Source of the DNA: Pachyseris speciosa | Lineage: Eukaryota; Cnidaria; Anthozoa; Scleractinia; Pachyseridae | Assembly (NCBI GenBank): GCA_016490735.1 | Contig: JAEMWC010000245.1 | Location: forward strand, 337,501-401,500 | Direction: 5' to 3' | Length of the DNA: 64,000 nt | Part shown: piece after piece, positions 1-10,695 of the stretch | Layout: each line of letters begins with the position of its first letter | Numbering within the stretch: position 1 is the stretch's first letter | The notes under the pieces: model-generated | What the model saw: only the letters and a program-made list of their open reading frames with translations | The model's database searches: none | Told to the model about the DNA's origin: nothing | Translations under genes and position numbers: made by a program

Positions 1-675
1 GGCCTCAAAATGTTCTATGGGTATCAGTCTATCATAATCTGAACACAAACCTTTTGTGTGGTGGGGGTGCACATTATTTAGGGCCTATTTTGAGATCTGC
101 TCCTCAACTATTGCTGCTGGTGTGTGTAGTGGATTACAAACATTGAGGTGTATTTGAGCTTTAGTTTGCTTTGAAATATGAGTACATGTATTTAGTACAC
201 TGGATGGTACAGTGTAACTGCAAGTGAATATTTTAGTAGATTGAATGAGTAATTTGATAGAGCTACTTGTTTTTGCTGGTATACCCTGGATCCTCTCTGA
301 TATAATGCACAAATGAAAACTGTGCTTGTTCTACCAACAGTTGTCAAATGTTTTAAGATGTTCTTGCCAAAATTCAGCGTGACAACATGCACTTGAAAAC
401 ACAGTCAATTTCTATTTTGGTCCCCTCTCCGTTGTATTATTTAAACTTTGTGATATTAAACTGATCCCAACTGTCAAAAAGACTGATCAGTCACAAAAGA
501 GAGACTGTTGCTAACACCAATGTCCAGTGTGTATAAAGCAAATTAATTATAAAGTACAGTGTATGCTAACCAGTGTGATGGTGCCAACAATTAACGGCCT
601 ACTTCACACAGTCACTATTCACTCTGATTTACATGTAAAGACAGGTTAAGCAAGATACATGTGGTCACAAATTAT
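1..675. other. Left flank of the Polinton, no supported gene
   Basis: AT-rich non-coding host DNA. Two overlapping minus-strand open frames of 66 and 75 codons occur at 85-392, but they match no family I know, have no clear splice sites and have ordinary intronic composition. I see no RNA gene and no complete mobile element here. Confidence 0.5.
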
Positions 676-680
676 ACAGG
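676..680. repeat. Left target site duplication ACAGG
   Basis: ACAGG lies directly outside the left inverted repeat and recurs directly outside the right one at 21678-21682. Extending by one base gives TACAGG on the left against ACAGGC on the right, so only five bases match cleanly. Confidence 0.7.
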
Positions 681-1238
681 ACACACGTGTAAAATGGGGG
701 TTCTGGCGCAAAACAAGATACACAAATTAAACAAGACTCTTTTTCCATTTTTAACCCGCTGAGGGAAAACATCCCCTACCACCCAAGTTGTCCCTCAGCG
801 GGTTAAAAATGGAAAAAAAAGTCTTGTTTGTGTATCTTGATTTTTTTTGCCAGAGACCCCCATTTTACATGTGTGTGTCACATCATATAGTAAGAGCAGA
901 AGGGGGTGGGAGGGGGGCAGCGGGGACGGGAGGGGGGCAGCAGGGGCAGTAGCGGGGGCAGCGGGGGGGGGGGGGGAGTGGTTAAACCAGTTAAACCAGT
1001 TTCAAACCGGTTTCAACCACATCACCAATATTTTGCACCAGGTTATACACCCTATTAAACAAGAGGGTGTGCCAGGTTATACACCCTACTGAACAAAGGG
1101 GTCATTGGCATAAGGATGGCAGCAGCACGCATGCAGGAAGAGGTCTTGAACGAGCACTATGCCCCGGATGGGGCAGCCATTGGAGAGCAAGTTTTTGATC
1201 ACTTCGTCGTTGCAAGAAACGAGTTTCAGGGTTGGAAC
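681..1238 (+). repeat. Polinton left terminal inverted repeat
   Basis: The inward sequence matches the reverse complement of 21145-21677, starting ACACACGTGTAAAATGG on the left against ACACATGTGTAAAATGG on the right. It contains, in order, a terminal foldback (681-878), a G-rich tract with a 13-base G run near 965, two tandem copies of a unit of about 30 bp containing GGTTATACACCCTA, and the start of the PolB reading frame. Similarity stops after the codons for EFQGWN. Confidence 0.93.
682..878. repeat. Foldback (imperfect palindrome) at the extreme Polinton end
   Basis: The left arm (682-768) and right arm (about 789-878) are inverted copies. The outer part pairs GTAAAATGGGGGT with ACCCCCATTTTAC; the inner part pairs TTTTTAACCCGCTGAGGGA with TCCCTCAGCGGGTTAAAAA. 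The same structure, shortened, is in the right TIR at about 21530-21677. It either is part of the Polinton terminus or is a foldback element carried in both TIRs. Confidence 0.8.
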
Positions 1239-4200
1239 ACCGTTTGGAGAATGGACGTTTCTCCAGAAAACGAATACAAAAGTGACATTGAAGGGTTTTC
1301 TCCAAATGTTATGAGAGAAGAAGCCTTTGATGCTGTTCAAGAAGGAGTTGACAAATGTGGAAGCATCAAAGCAAGTTTTGGAATGGAAGTTATGTTTGAA
1401 CGCGAAGTTTGCAATAAAGAAACCTAATTGGAAACGTCAACACAGAGACATTATTTCAAAGGAGAAACAAATATTATTACTCCAGACAACTATATTGTCG
1501 AATTTCAAAACCAGTTTGATCAGTTTGATGGAATGATTCAAGGCGAAATCAGCCAATGGTCTGAGAGTGGTTCAGGATGGGCGGTCAGTGGCATATCTCG
1601 CACCTACATGAACATCGCAAATTATGAACCTTTTGCCGGAGGAACATATATTCCTTTGCCTCCAAAACTGGCAAGCAAAAAAGCAATCATAAACGTCCAG
1701 AATAGAGACAACGAATGTTAGAAATGGGCTTTGAAATCTGCTTTGTTTCCTGTCTCCAAAGACCCACAAAGACCAAGCAAATACAGAAACGTTTTTGATG
1801 GAATCAACTGGGGTGGAATAAGTTTTCCAACACCCATAAAAGACATCAACAAACTTAAAAAACAAAATCCACATCTTGCAATAAATGTTAATGGGTGGGA
1901 TGAGAAGAAAGAAAGTGTCAATGTTCACAGAATCTCCAGAAAAGAAAAAAAATAAAAAGAGTAAATTTGATGATTTTGCAAAAAGAAGGAAAAAACCCAC
2001 TACTGTTTTATAAAAAGTATGTCGAAAATTGCGTTTATTATAACTCGAAACACAAAGGAAAAAAAATCTTTTGCAAAATGTGCTTGTCTTTGTTCTCGAA
2101 ACAAACAGTTCTTGAAGAGCACCAAAAATACAACGGTGTTAAAACTACCCCAACAAGAATAGAAATGCCCAAAGAAGGCGAAAACATCCTGAAATTTCAA
2201 AACTACATACAACAAATGAAAGGACCTTTGGTTATCTATGCAGACTTTGAAGCAGTAATCACAAAAATCACGGAAGACAAACGAGAGAAAACAAATGCAC
2301 ATAGAAAACAAATGTGCATGAAGCTTGTGGATTTGCTTTCACAGTTGTCAGAAGCAATGGAAAAGTCGTGCGCCCTGTTTACACTTACAGACAAAAATCC
2401 GGCTCGGAACAGAAAACAGCAGAAGCATTTCTGAACATGTTGTTGGAAGTCGAAGAAGAGTTGCGAGGGCCTGGAATCCCAAGAAAAAGTTAAAATGAGC
2501 CAACAAGATTGGCAAAATTTCAACCATACATAAAATTGCCACATTTGCGACGAACCTTTGGTCAGAGAACAATTCCTTGATTCGAGACAAACTTTTGACA
2601 TATGGACAGGTAAATACGCAGGGCAAAGCCACAAAAGATGTTTCTTCAAAGAGCAACAAACAACCATACCTGAGTTTGGCAAATATGAAGACAAAATTGC
2701 ATTTGACTTCTGGGCCTTTTTGAATGGAGATGACAAACAACCCCTCGATTCGATTGAAAAATGGATTTAAAAAAATCAACAAGACTGCTTGTTTTGTTGC
2801 GAACCCCTGCTTCAAAAAGATTTCAGAGACGCAGTAATCGACCACTGCCACATCTCAGGAAAATTTCGCGGCCCTGCGCACGAAAGCTGCAACAAGAAGC
2901 TGCGAATCAACCCCAAAACAACCCCAATACCTGTCGTTTTCCACAGCTTGAAAGGCTACGATTCACACCACTTGATGCAAGCAATGGGCAACATCCGAAC
3001 GGACAAACCTTTGAACTGTATTGCAAACAACATGGAGAAATACATTTCATTCAATCTTGGCAATCTCGTATTTATCGACGGCTTCGCATTTCTCTTGAAA
3101 AGTTTGGATGCTGTTGCGAAAGCCACCCCCAAAAACAAACTTAAAATCACAAAAGGCCCCTTCCCAGAAAATCCCCAAATCGATCTTCTCTTTGAAAAAG
3201 GTATCTATCCATACGAATACGTCGATTCCCCCGAAGTTTTCAACGAAATGAGCCTCCCCCCGAAAGAACGTTTCTTCAGCACGCTTTCTGGCCAAGGGAT
3301 TTCAGACAAAGACTACGAACATGCGAACAAAGTTTGGAAAACGTTTGGCTGCAAAATGCTGGGGGACTACCACGACCTCTATGCCGCAACCGACGTTGTG
3401 CTTCTTGCAGATGTTTTCGAAAATTTCAGAGACATTTGCATGGAGAAGTACAACCTCGACCCAACACACCACTATACCTCACCGGGCCTTTTGTCGGACG
3501 CTTTGCTCAAAAAGACAAAAATAGAACTTGAGCTTTTGACAGACATCGATATGCACCTTTTCGTCGAAAGGGGCATGCGCTGAGGTATTTTGATGGTGAG
3601 CAAGAGGCACGCGGAAGCAAACAATCCACTTGTGGAAGGGTTTGACCCAGCCAAACCCACCAATCACATTCTATATCTCCAGGCCAACAACCTGTACGGC
3701 TGGGCGATGAGCAAGAACCTCCCTGTGTTTGGCTTTCGATGGAAATACGACATCTGTGAGGAAGAAATTCTTGCGAAGGAAAATGCGAAGAATGGGAGGA
3801 TTTTGGAGGTGGATCTGGAGTACCCCTAAGCCCCACAAAGATCACAACAGTTATCCGCTGGCGCCTGAAAGAAGGTTGTGAAGATGGAATGGCTCTCAGA
3901 CTACCAGAAAAGAATGATTGAAGAACTCAACCTTCCATTTCTCAATTGTGAAAAGCTTCTGCTGACACTCCAAGACAAAAACAACTACGTTGTCCACTAC
4001 AGAAACCTGCAGTTCTACCTATCGCAAGGGACAAGGTTGAAAAAGATACACAAAGCACTGGAGTTCGACCAAAAACCGTGGATGGAGCCCTACATCCGCA
4101 TAAACACAGATTTCCACAAACGAGCAAAGAACGATTTCGAGAAAGACTTCTACAAACTGATGAATAATTCTGTATTCGGCAAAACAATGGAAAACATGCG

Positions 4201-4982
4201 GAACAGAATTGACGTAAAACTTGTGCACCCCCATGAAGAAAAAAAGATTCGCAAACTTATTGCAAAACCCGAATTCAAAAGCTTTTAATTAATGCATTTG
4301 CAAACGATCTTGCCAGAATTCACATGCAAAGAACTTTGATCTGTCTGAACAAACCGGTTTACACGGGGATGTCGATTCTTGACAACAGCAAAATCTTGAT
4401 GTACAACTTCTTCTAGAACACTCTACACTACGGCGACAAATGCGAGCTCATCTACATGGACACAGACAGTCTTCTGCTTGAAATAGAAACCGAAGACATC
4501 TACAAAGACATGGATGACAAACAAGATCTCTTCGACACAAGCAACTACCCGAAAGAGCACCCACTTCACTCAGATGCCAACAAAAAGGTTCTGGGCAAAA
4601 TGAAAGATAAATGTGCGGGAACACCAATCGCAGAATGCGTCTGTTTGCGGCCAAAAATGTACTCAATCTTGAGAGCGGACGAAAAAAATGTGAAAAAAGC
4701 CAAAGGTGTGAAAAAGATTGTCGTCAAAACCATCCATCATGAAGAGTACAAAGAAACACTCCTTGGAAGTAAAGAAACAACGCACGGAATGAACATTCTG
4801 TGGAGCGAAGGGCACAACATCTCAGCATGACTGTGCAAAAAACATCCCTGTCAGCATTTGATTCCAAAAGATGGATAGAGGAAGATGGGATAAACACGAA
4901 TGCCTTCGGCTTCAATCCACCGCCGACTGAAGCAGAACAAAAGGAATTTGAGGAATGGTTAGACGAGATTTTCGGGGGGTAA
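1116..4982 (+). pseudogene. Protein-primed family B DNA polymerase of the Polinton (broken)
   Basis: This enzyme would replicate the element from a protein primer. In order I see an N-terminal region starting inside the TIR (MAAARMQEEV), a conserved stretch about 1500-1930, a C2H2-like finger (FCKMC...EEHQ, near 2075-2130), Exo I (VIYADFEA, near 2235), an endonuclease-VII-like CxxC...DHCH...RGPAHESCN insert (2790-2900), Exo II (LKGYDSHHLM), Exo III (YAATDVVLL), motif A (LQANNLYGW, 3680), motif B (KLMNNSVFGKTMEN, 4150) and motif C (YMDTDSL, 4455). Stops or frameshifts fall near 1425, 1720, 1955, 2430, 2500, 2768, 3583, 3828, 4287 and 4416. The catalytic Asp of motif A is Gln here. Length is about 1,250 codons, as expected for the family. 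The C-terminus ends near 4980. Confidence 0.93.
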
Positions 4983-5013
4983 CTCCATATTTGGGGGAAC
5001 AACCAACAACTCT

Positions 5014-5901
5014 TCACGAACGAAACTTCATTTGGGGCAGGTTGCGCCACCCGGAGGGCAATGCAAATAGTACAAAACTGGCATGTTGGGGTTTCACGAC
5101 CGTTCTTCCAATCTTGAAGACTCTCAAAGACCAAACAGGGTCTGTGGCTCTTTTTTTGCCGCCCTCCAACTCACCGGGTTGGTAAAGATAACGGACATTG
5201 ACAAGAGAGGGCAGCTGTTTTTCATTTTTCCCCACAGGTTTGGAAGAAACAACTTTTTCCTTTATCGCTTCTGCTGGTTTTTTGCCGGTGAGGCCGGTTT
5301 CTTCATTGTTCAAAGCCGCAACAACATCGGGCAGCCCCTTCACCCCCGAAGTGGATCTCTTCCCTTCAGGCAGACGCATTTCCACAGCATACTGGTGGCC
5401 AAACAGGCGTTCAGCCAGGGTTTGGTTGAAACGTTCGACAATAGCCTGGTCGTGGTGAATCTCAGGGTGTCCACGTCTGATAAAGGTTTTGTGTTTTTCC
5501 ATCTCTTTGGAAATGGCACCCATGAACTCACGCCCAGGATCCACCTGCAACATTTCAGGCCATTTCAGTGGCCCGCGCTTGTAAATCTTCTGAAAGGCCT
5601 GCGCAACCTCATCAGAGTTTTCGAGGTAAGGGGTTCAGCCTCTTTGTAGTGGCTTGCCACGTCGGCAATGGTCAATGCGTACTTGAAAACTTTGCGACCC
5701 CAAGGCGGCTTGTCGTGAGGCAAAAAAAGAAGGTCAGCTTGGTGCACCTTGTTTGGTGTGAAAACATCAAATTTAGGACGAGGAATGTGGCGCGGTGCAG
5801 GGAGATATATCTGCCAAAGCACTTGCCTCATTGGGCAGTTGCGGGGCCTGTGTTGCCTGTGGTTCACCACCACCCGGTGCTTCAGATTGTTCAGCCGACA
5901 T
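5014..5901 (-). pseudogene. Polinton integrase (retroviral-type DDE, broken)
   Basis: Integrase joins element ends to target DNA. Reading leftward from ATG at 5901 (MSAEQSEAPG) there is a frameshift near 5790, then HQADLLFLP with the first catalytic Asp and a TIADVASHYKEAEPL strand. After a second shift near 5625 come LQVDPGREF with the second Asp and HHDQAIVERFNQTL with the Glu, 34 residues later: a D,D34E arrangement. A basic C-terminal region (DPVWSLRVFKIGR) follows, as in Polinton integrases; the last residues are frameshifted relative to relatives. It is convergent with PolB, the two frames ending about 30 bp apart. Confidence 0.9.
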
Positions 5902-5993
5902 TGTGAAGATATTTAAGAGAAGGAAAGTTTAATTTGTCGGCAATATACTGAGCAAGCAAAAATAGCAAGCAGTTGCTTTGTAATTGTCAGCAT

Positions 5994-6594
5994 TTATTCA
6001 GCAGTTGTTGAGGATTTCTCAGCATCATTTTTATATACATGTGTCACCGCCTCATGAGTCACCAGGTCTGGTGTAAAATCAATGTGTTTTGTGGTGTTCA
6101 GCACCGCATTGGCCACAGCAAGCCACCGGCCGCATTTCAAAGCAAGGTTGCCAGCCAGGTTGGAGAGCTCTTTCCCGATAATGTAGTCTTCTTTGAGTTC
6201 TTTTTGGTAAGCCTCAACGTCTTTGATGTTGACGAACAACCCGGCGGCTTTGGTTAAAAGAAAAATGCAGCTGTTTATCAAGCTCTCGGTTGTCTTTGAG
6301 CCCATATACGTTTCGTACCTTTTGAAATACCTCTCAACCTTTGTCGGTGAGGTGCTTTACCTGCTTGTGCGTCAACTGCACGCCGATGGCATCCTTAGCC
6401 TTCCCCGTCGACACCAAAACTGTCAGATGCTTGTGGAGAGCAGGAATATCAGGACCTTTGGCATCCATTGGCAACGCACCCCCGCCCATAGGTGGGAAAC
6501 TACCTTCCACACCCCTGCCCATAGGTGGGAAACTAGGTGCCTCTGCTTCCAGCATTTCCAAAACCTCTGCCATTGCACGATCTTCTCCTGCCAT
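5994..6594 (-). pseudogene. Unrecognised Polinton protein between integrase and ATPase
   Basis: ATG at 6594 starts MAGEDRAMAEVLEMLEAEAP, followed by two copies of a proline/glycine-rich SFPPMG segment and a helical stretch ending HKQVKHLTDKG. A frameshift near 6320 moves to a second frame with a hydrophobic segment (INSCIFLLTKAAGLFVNI) and a helical tail ending near 5994. I believe it is a conserved accessory protein of cnidarian Polintons, but I cannot name its function. About 200 residues in total. It lies between integrase and ATPase on the same strand, and its start is about 75 bp past the ATPase end. Confidence 0.6.
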
Positions 6595-6667
6595 CTATAC
6601 TTCAACTTTGATTTTTTTTAATTCGGGTGTGCCCACCAAAGAGCTGTCATTGTCATTGGAATTCAAC

Positions 6668-7253
6668 TTAACCCCGAAGGGGTGCCGAACTGAGAAAACA
6701 AGGAAAGAAAACTTTAATTCGCTCTTTCAACTTTGAAATCATACTTTTGTATTCTTCTTGGGACAGATCGCCTGCATAGTCATCAAAGATGGCTTTCATG
6801 GTCTTGGCCAAGGGATTGTAAAAAAGAACACCGCAATGTTCTCCCGAAAAGATGCTGTGATGCTGGTGTACTTTTGGGTCAGCACCCAAACGCTGATGCT
6901 GATGTGCCTTGCTGAAAAGGCAAGATTCACCAGCTGACCTGTGCTTTTTTAAACTCTTTTGAGGCTGCGCAGTCATCGAGGATTATGAGGGTGTTGGTTC
7001 CCTCAAAAACAAAAGTTATGATCTTGAACCAAAGTTGCACCTCATGCTGCTTGCAAATTATTACATCCTCCTGTGGATCATTTTCCCCAAATCGGAAGAG
7101 GGTCTTGTTGTGTGCGAAAGTCGAGCAGATTAGCATGATGAAGTTAAATTTGCCGCGGAAAGGGCCTGTGAGCTGGTCCACAATGAACCTTGTTTTGCCT
7201 GAATTTGTAGGCCCAACAATGAAAGCATTGAACAGAATGTTATTTGGGTTCAT
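6668..7253 (-). pseudogene. Polinton genome-packaging ATPase (FtsK/HerA, A32-like; broken)
   Basis: This family pumps element DNA into capsids. ATG at 7253 starts MNPNNILFNAFIVGPTNSGK: the Walker A P-loop (GPTNSGKT) lies within the first 25 residues, and Walker B (TLIILDDCA) about 75 residues later. After KEFKKAQ a frameshift near 6930 moves to a second frame ending with FYNPLAKTMKAIFDDYAG and a helical tail. Total length, about 195 residues, is near the family norm. It starts 15 bp after the major capsid stop on the same strand, the usual Polinton neighbour. Confidence 0.88.
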
Positions 7254-7267
7254 GCTGTGGGTTGATA

Positions 7268-8544
7268 TGTTAGTATTGCACAGATTCCAATTGCCTGCCC
7301 CGGATGTTGAACTGCGAGTCGCTGATAACGAAAATATGGCAGTTCACATTGCCAGAGCCTCCGGTGTCCCTCTCGAGTTCAAGCTGAATCCCGCCTGTGC
7401 TGTTTACGAGGCGTATGCCACTACCGTGCATCGCTTTATCCAACATGGAGTGCAACTCAATTAACAGCCCAAACCTATGGTCATAAAACTTCGATACAGT
7501 CATGTGGCACAGCCCTGCCGATTTACCTCCCCGCCTTGAAGCGGGATATGGGCCACCAAAGAAGCGGCTGGCTTCCTCCCACATGTCCTTGCCTTCAATC
7601 CCATTGCTGAAAACCATGTTTGGAACGCCATTGATCGTGAAGCTGACTTTTGTCAGGTCTGGGTTGAAATAATTTTCTGAATCCTTGTGCCTGCAGTGTA
7701 GGGCTCAACGAATAGGAGAAGAAGGCCTTTCAGAGATCTTCACTGTGGGGTGACTTTTATGTTGAGTCTGGCGTCTGAGGCTCTTTTGAAGGTCACCATT
7801 TTTTCCTGCACAATGTGGTCATAATAGAATTCCTTGCCGGCAGAATAGGTGCTTTCAGCCTCTTCAGCCAGAGTTTTACTTCGGATCATTTCGTACTCGA
7901 GCTGGATGTTTTTCAGCTTGTAGACAAGTTTCGGTGTCTGAACCCCTCACAACCAGTTTTGTTGACGCAAGTGTCAGCTCGAACACAAGGTCGTTGTAAA
8001 GAGCTTGGGGATAAAAAACTCCATGGTCGGTCAGAATCTGGTGGTCCAGCCTAATTTGGTATTTTTTACCGAAAACCTTTTCCAGCTTGTTTTCCAAGGC
8101 AACGCCCGAGGTTTCCTTGTCCCTCGCCCGCGAGCGGATCATGTTGAGGTCATTGCTCTGGATGCCCTCGAGCAACATGTTGTCCCGCTCCTCCTGCGAG
8201 AGGAAAAGGTCTTCCCAGATCTTGAAAACGTGATATTCTACTGTTTCCTGCAGTATGTTGCCCATGTATATCACAACCAGCCTGTCGATCAGCACTCGCG
8301 TGACGTTTTGTACGAGGAAGTTATTGGAGTGTCCTCCGGCCAAGTCGATTGTAAAAACAAGCGTGAGCGAACCGGGCACGAGGACTTCGTGCTCATTTAG
8401 CTTGGGGACTGTAACATAAAGTGTTTCTCCGGGGCTGGCTTCGCTTCGATCAAATGTGATGCGCTTTATGGTGTGCTCGGCTTTCATTGCACTGGCATTT
8501 TTCTCTTGGTGAGTTGGCCAAAGGTTTGCTTGCACAGTGGCCAT
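7268..8544 (-). pseudogene. Polinton major capsid protein (double jelly-roll; broken)
   Basis: From ATG at 8544 (MATVQANLWPT) the first about 220 residues are open and show segments typical of cnidarian Polinton capsids: SPGETLYV, LVPGSLTLVF, GHSNNFLVQNV, LFLSQEERDNMLLEG and DHGVFYPQALYNDLVFELTL. The middle (about 7620-7880) is broken into all three frames. The C-terminal part (7268-7617) is open again, with FFGGPYPASRRGGKSAG and FYDHRFGLLIELHSM. About 425 codons overall. I chose the 8544 ATG because upstream codons in the same frame belong to the divergent gene starting at 8608. Confidence 0.87.
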
Positions 8545-8607
8545 GATTATAACCAGTGGATTCAAAAAGTTCAATTGTAAATTAATTTGACGGAGTATTA
8601 ATACGCA

Positions 8608-9958
8608 ATGGCGGAGGGGGGGGGGGGGTACCCAATGATGATTATATTGATCCATTGTTGGATGAGAAAGATGAAGAAGTTGACAGAATATGGCCCTTCC
8701 AACCAGGATCTGCATCTACACCATATCATGGTGGCGAAGAAATTGAGATGCGAACGCACTTGCCTGAAACAAGCAGATACATCTTTTGATGAGACATCTC
8801 TTGGTGGCGGCATTCCTTCACTTGAGGGTTTTATTCATCAAGATGACAAACTGGCTCTGCTTGAGAGGGCAAAAACTTTCATAAAAAATAGGTTTCCCCG
8901 AGTGGATTTTGCAAAATTAGGCCCTATTGGTTTCAGTAAAAAACCAGGAAATGAGACAAAAATTGTCTCATTGGGTTTGAAAGGTGGTGAGACTGAAATT
9001 TTCAAAAGTGATGGCAGAAGCCTTCTCAAAAATTTTACAGACAGGTTCAAAAAAAGCCTTGGTCCAGAAGCTGAATCTCTGATTTCTCAAGATAATGAAG
9101 AAATAAGAGAAAAAAGGCGGAGCCTGAGAGAAGAAGAAAAACAACTTAAAGATGTTGAATTTTTAAATGCACAAAAAGAAAAAGCAGCTCAAGAAGTGCA
9201 GGATCTGAGACTAAGAATAAAAAAAACTCAAGCCATGATTGATCAATACGGGTCAAACGTTGAAAATGAATCAGAATTGTGTGAGCTGCAGCAACGAGCC
9301 GATTAAGAAAATGCCAAAAATGAACTGGCCGCCCTTGAAAAAGAAGCGAAACAGAAAGTGCGGCAAATACAGTGTAGCAAAAGAAAAAACCCGGGTCGAC
9401 CAAATCAGGACAAGCCTTGCGGCCAAAGAAAGCCAGAGAAACACCTTGGAAAAAAGACTCAATGACACAAAACCCCTCGATGATCTGAACGAACAGGAAG
9501 CTGAGCTTTGGGAAAAAAATCGAGCAAGACCGAGCAATAATCGATGATCCAGATGCCTCCCCTTCTGACAAACAAGCTGCGGAAGAAAGGGTGGCCGAAA
9601 GAACCAAGGAGCTTGCACGTTTGCAAACACAGATTGTGGAAAGAGAAAGGGCGCTTCCTCAGAAAATACGGAGTTACCGTAACAGCAATCATTCTTGCAG
9701 CTGGTGTGATGATTGGAGCTGTAATTGGCACCATCACCAACTCTTTGAAAGCCCTCGGGAAAGGAATGGGAAATGGGCTGAAAGAAATCGGCAAAAAAAC
9801 AGCTTCGCTTCTGCCTGGACTTATCGGCTTGATTGTTTCTTTCCTTTTTAAAACCGCCGGTCAGGCAATTGGTTTTCTGGCTGAGCACACATGGCTTATT
9901 ATTCTGGCTGTGGTCGCCTTTCTGGTTGAAAGGTATGTCTCCGCGCGCAAGTGCGAAT
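8608..9958 (+). pseudogene. Polinton coiled-coil protein with C-terminal membrane segments (broken)
   Basis: ATG at 8608 (MAEGGGG) enters a 13-base G run at 8616-8628. Past the run the frame with sense is different (an acidic DDYIDPLLDEKDEEVDR stretch), so the homopolymer length probably broke the gene. A second shift near 8780 returns to LALLERAKTFIKNRFPRVDF, then a long charged heptad-like coiled coil (about 9080-9540) with a stop at 9304 and more shifts. The C-terminus (about 9660-9958) has three hydrophobic segments (VTAIILAAGVMIGAVIGTI; LPGLIGLIVSFLF; LIILAVVAFLVERY). Likely a virion or membrane-associated structural protein; function not known. It is divergent from the capsid gene with a 63 bp gap. 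Confidence 0.7.
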
Positions 9959-9973
9959 GAAAAACAAGTAAAT

Positions 9974-10486
9974 TCATTTACTCTTCTTACTCGAGTAAAT
10001 CGAAACAAACGCAATACCAGCGATTAAAATGGCGCCAACTCCAACAAGACTTTTGTTTATTTCATGGTCTTCATTGGCTACTGGTTTTGGAATTATGGTG
10101 TCAACGTTTTTGGGCTCGGACATTTCTTTTGGCTCGTCCGAAGGACGGGGCACTTTTGGGAGGGGGGCTTTTTTTGGTTCTTTGGGTGCTGTACCTTGCG
10201 CTTGTGCTACGGCTTTGTGGATGGGGTTGGAGGGGTGGCTGTTGGCGACCTTCACCTTTGAAGGTCCTCCTGCCATCAGGTGGAGTGCCAATTTTTTTGT
10301 GTCTTGATTCACGTCGTTGTTTATCCCCAGACTCATTTCATCTGTTGACTGTTTTAGTCTGTTATTGTAACCAACCACGCTTACGGTGTTTATTACCATT
10401 CTACCTGGTATGAGCCAGGTGCCTTTGGCAACTGCCAGGTTCAAACGATCACCTCAGAGGTCTACTACAAACTTATAGTCCGCCAT
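9974..10486 (-). pseudogene. Small Polinton membrane-anchored protein (in-frame stop)
   Basis: The natural start appears to be ATG at 10486 (MADYKFVVDL). It is followed by a TGA stop at 10454-10456 and then, in the same frame, GDRLNLAVAKGTWLIPGRM, continuing open to 9974. The middle is rich in Pro and Lys (PKEPKKAPLPKVPRPSDEPK) and the C-terminus has one membrane segment (LVGVGAILIAGIAFVSIY) followed by SSKKSK, a tail-anchor-like layout. About 170 residues. It converges with the coiled-coil gene, with 15 bp between stops. I do not recognise a function. Confidence 0.6.
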
Positions 10487-10695
10487 GATTTGTCAATTAT
10501 TTTGCATACTTTTTTTTTATTATTATGTAAGTCTAATTAATTTTACCATGTAAGTCTTATTTTTATTTTTTGAACCTAGGGGATACATTTCAATTGGGGC
10601 TCTGCTCTGTTCGTCTCCCAGGTCACGTCATAGTATTGTTATATTAATGTATTTACTTTCTTGTGACTAACCTTTGATTCGTCTACTGCAAGCTG
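10487..10695. other. AT-rich spacer between Polinton genes
   Basis: About 200 bp of T-rich sequence with no frame or repeat that I can support. The stop of the minus-strand gene to its right falls at about 10693. Confidence 0.5.

Noticed and set aside
85..392. Possible further UPF0415 exon left of the Polinton
   Set aside because: The frames at 85-392 do not match the family C-terminal pattern and have no convincing splice sites.
1572..2000. Open minus-strand frames of 100-167 codons opposite PolB (1572-2851)
   Set aside because: Shadows of the plus-strand polymerase; the plus frames carry all conserved motifs.
5083..5649. Plus-strand frame of 188 codons at 5083-5649
   Set aside because: Antisense of the integrase core, whose catalytic motifs are on the minus strand.
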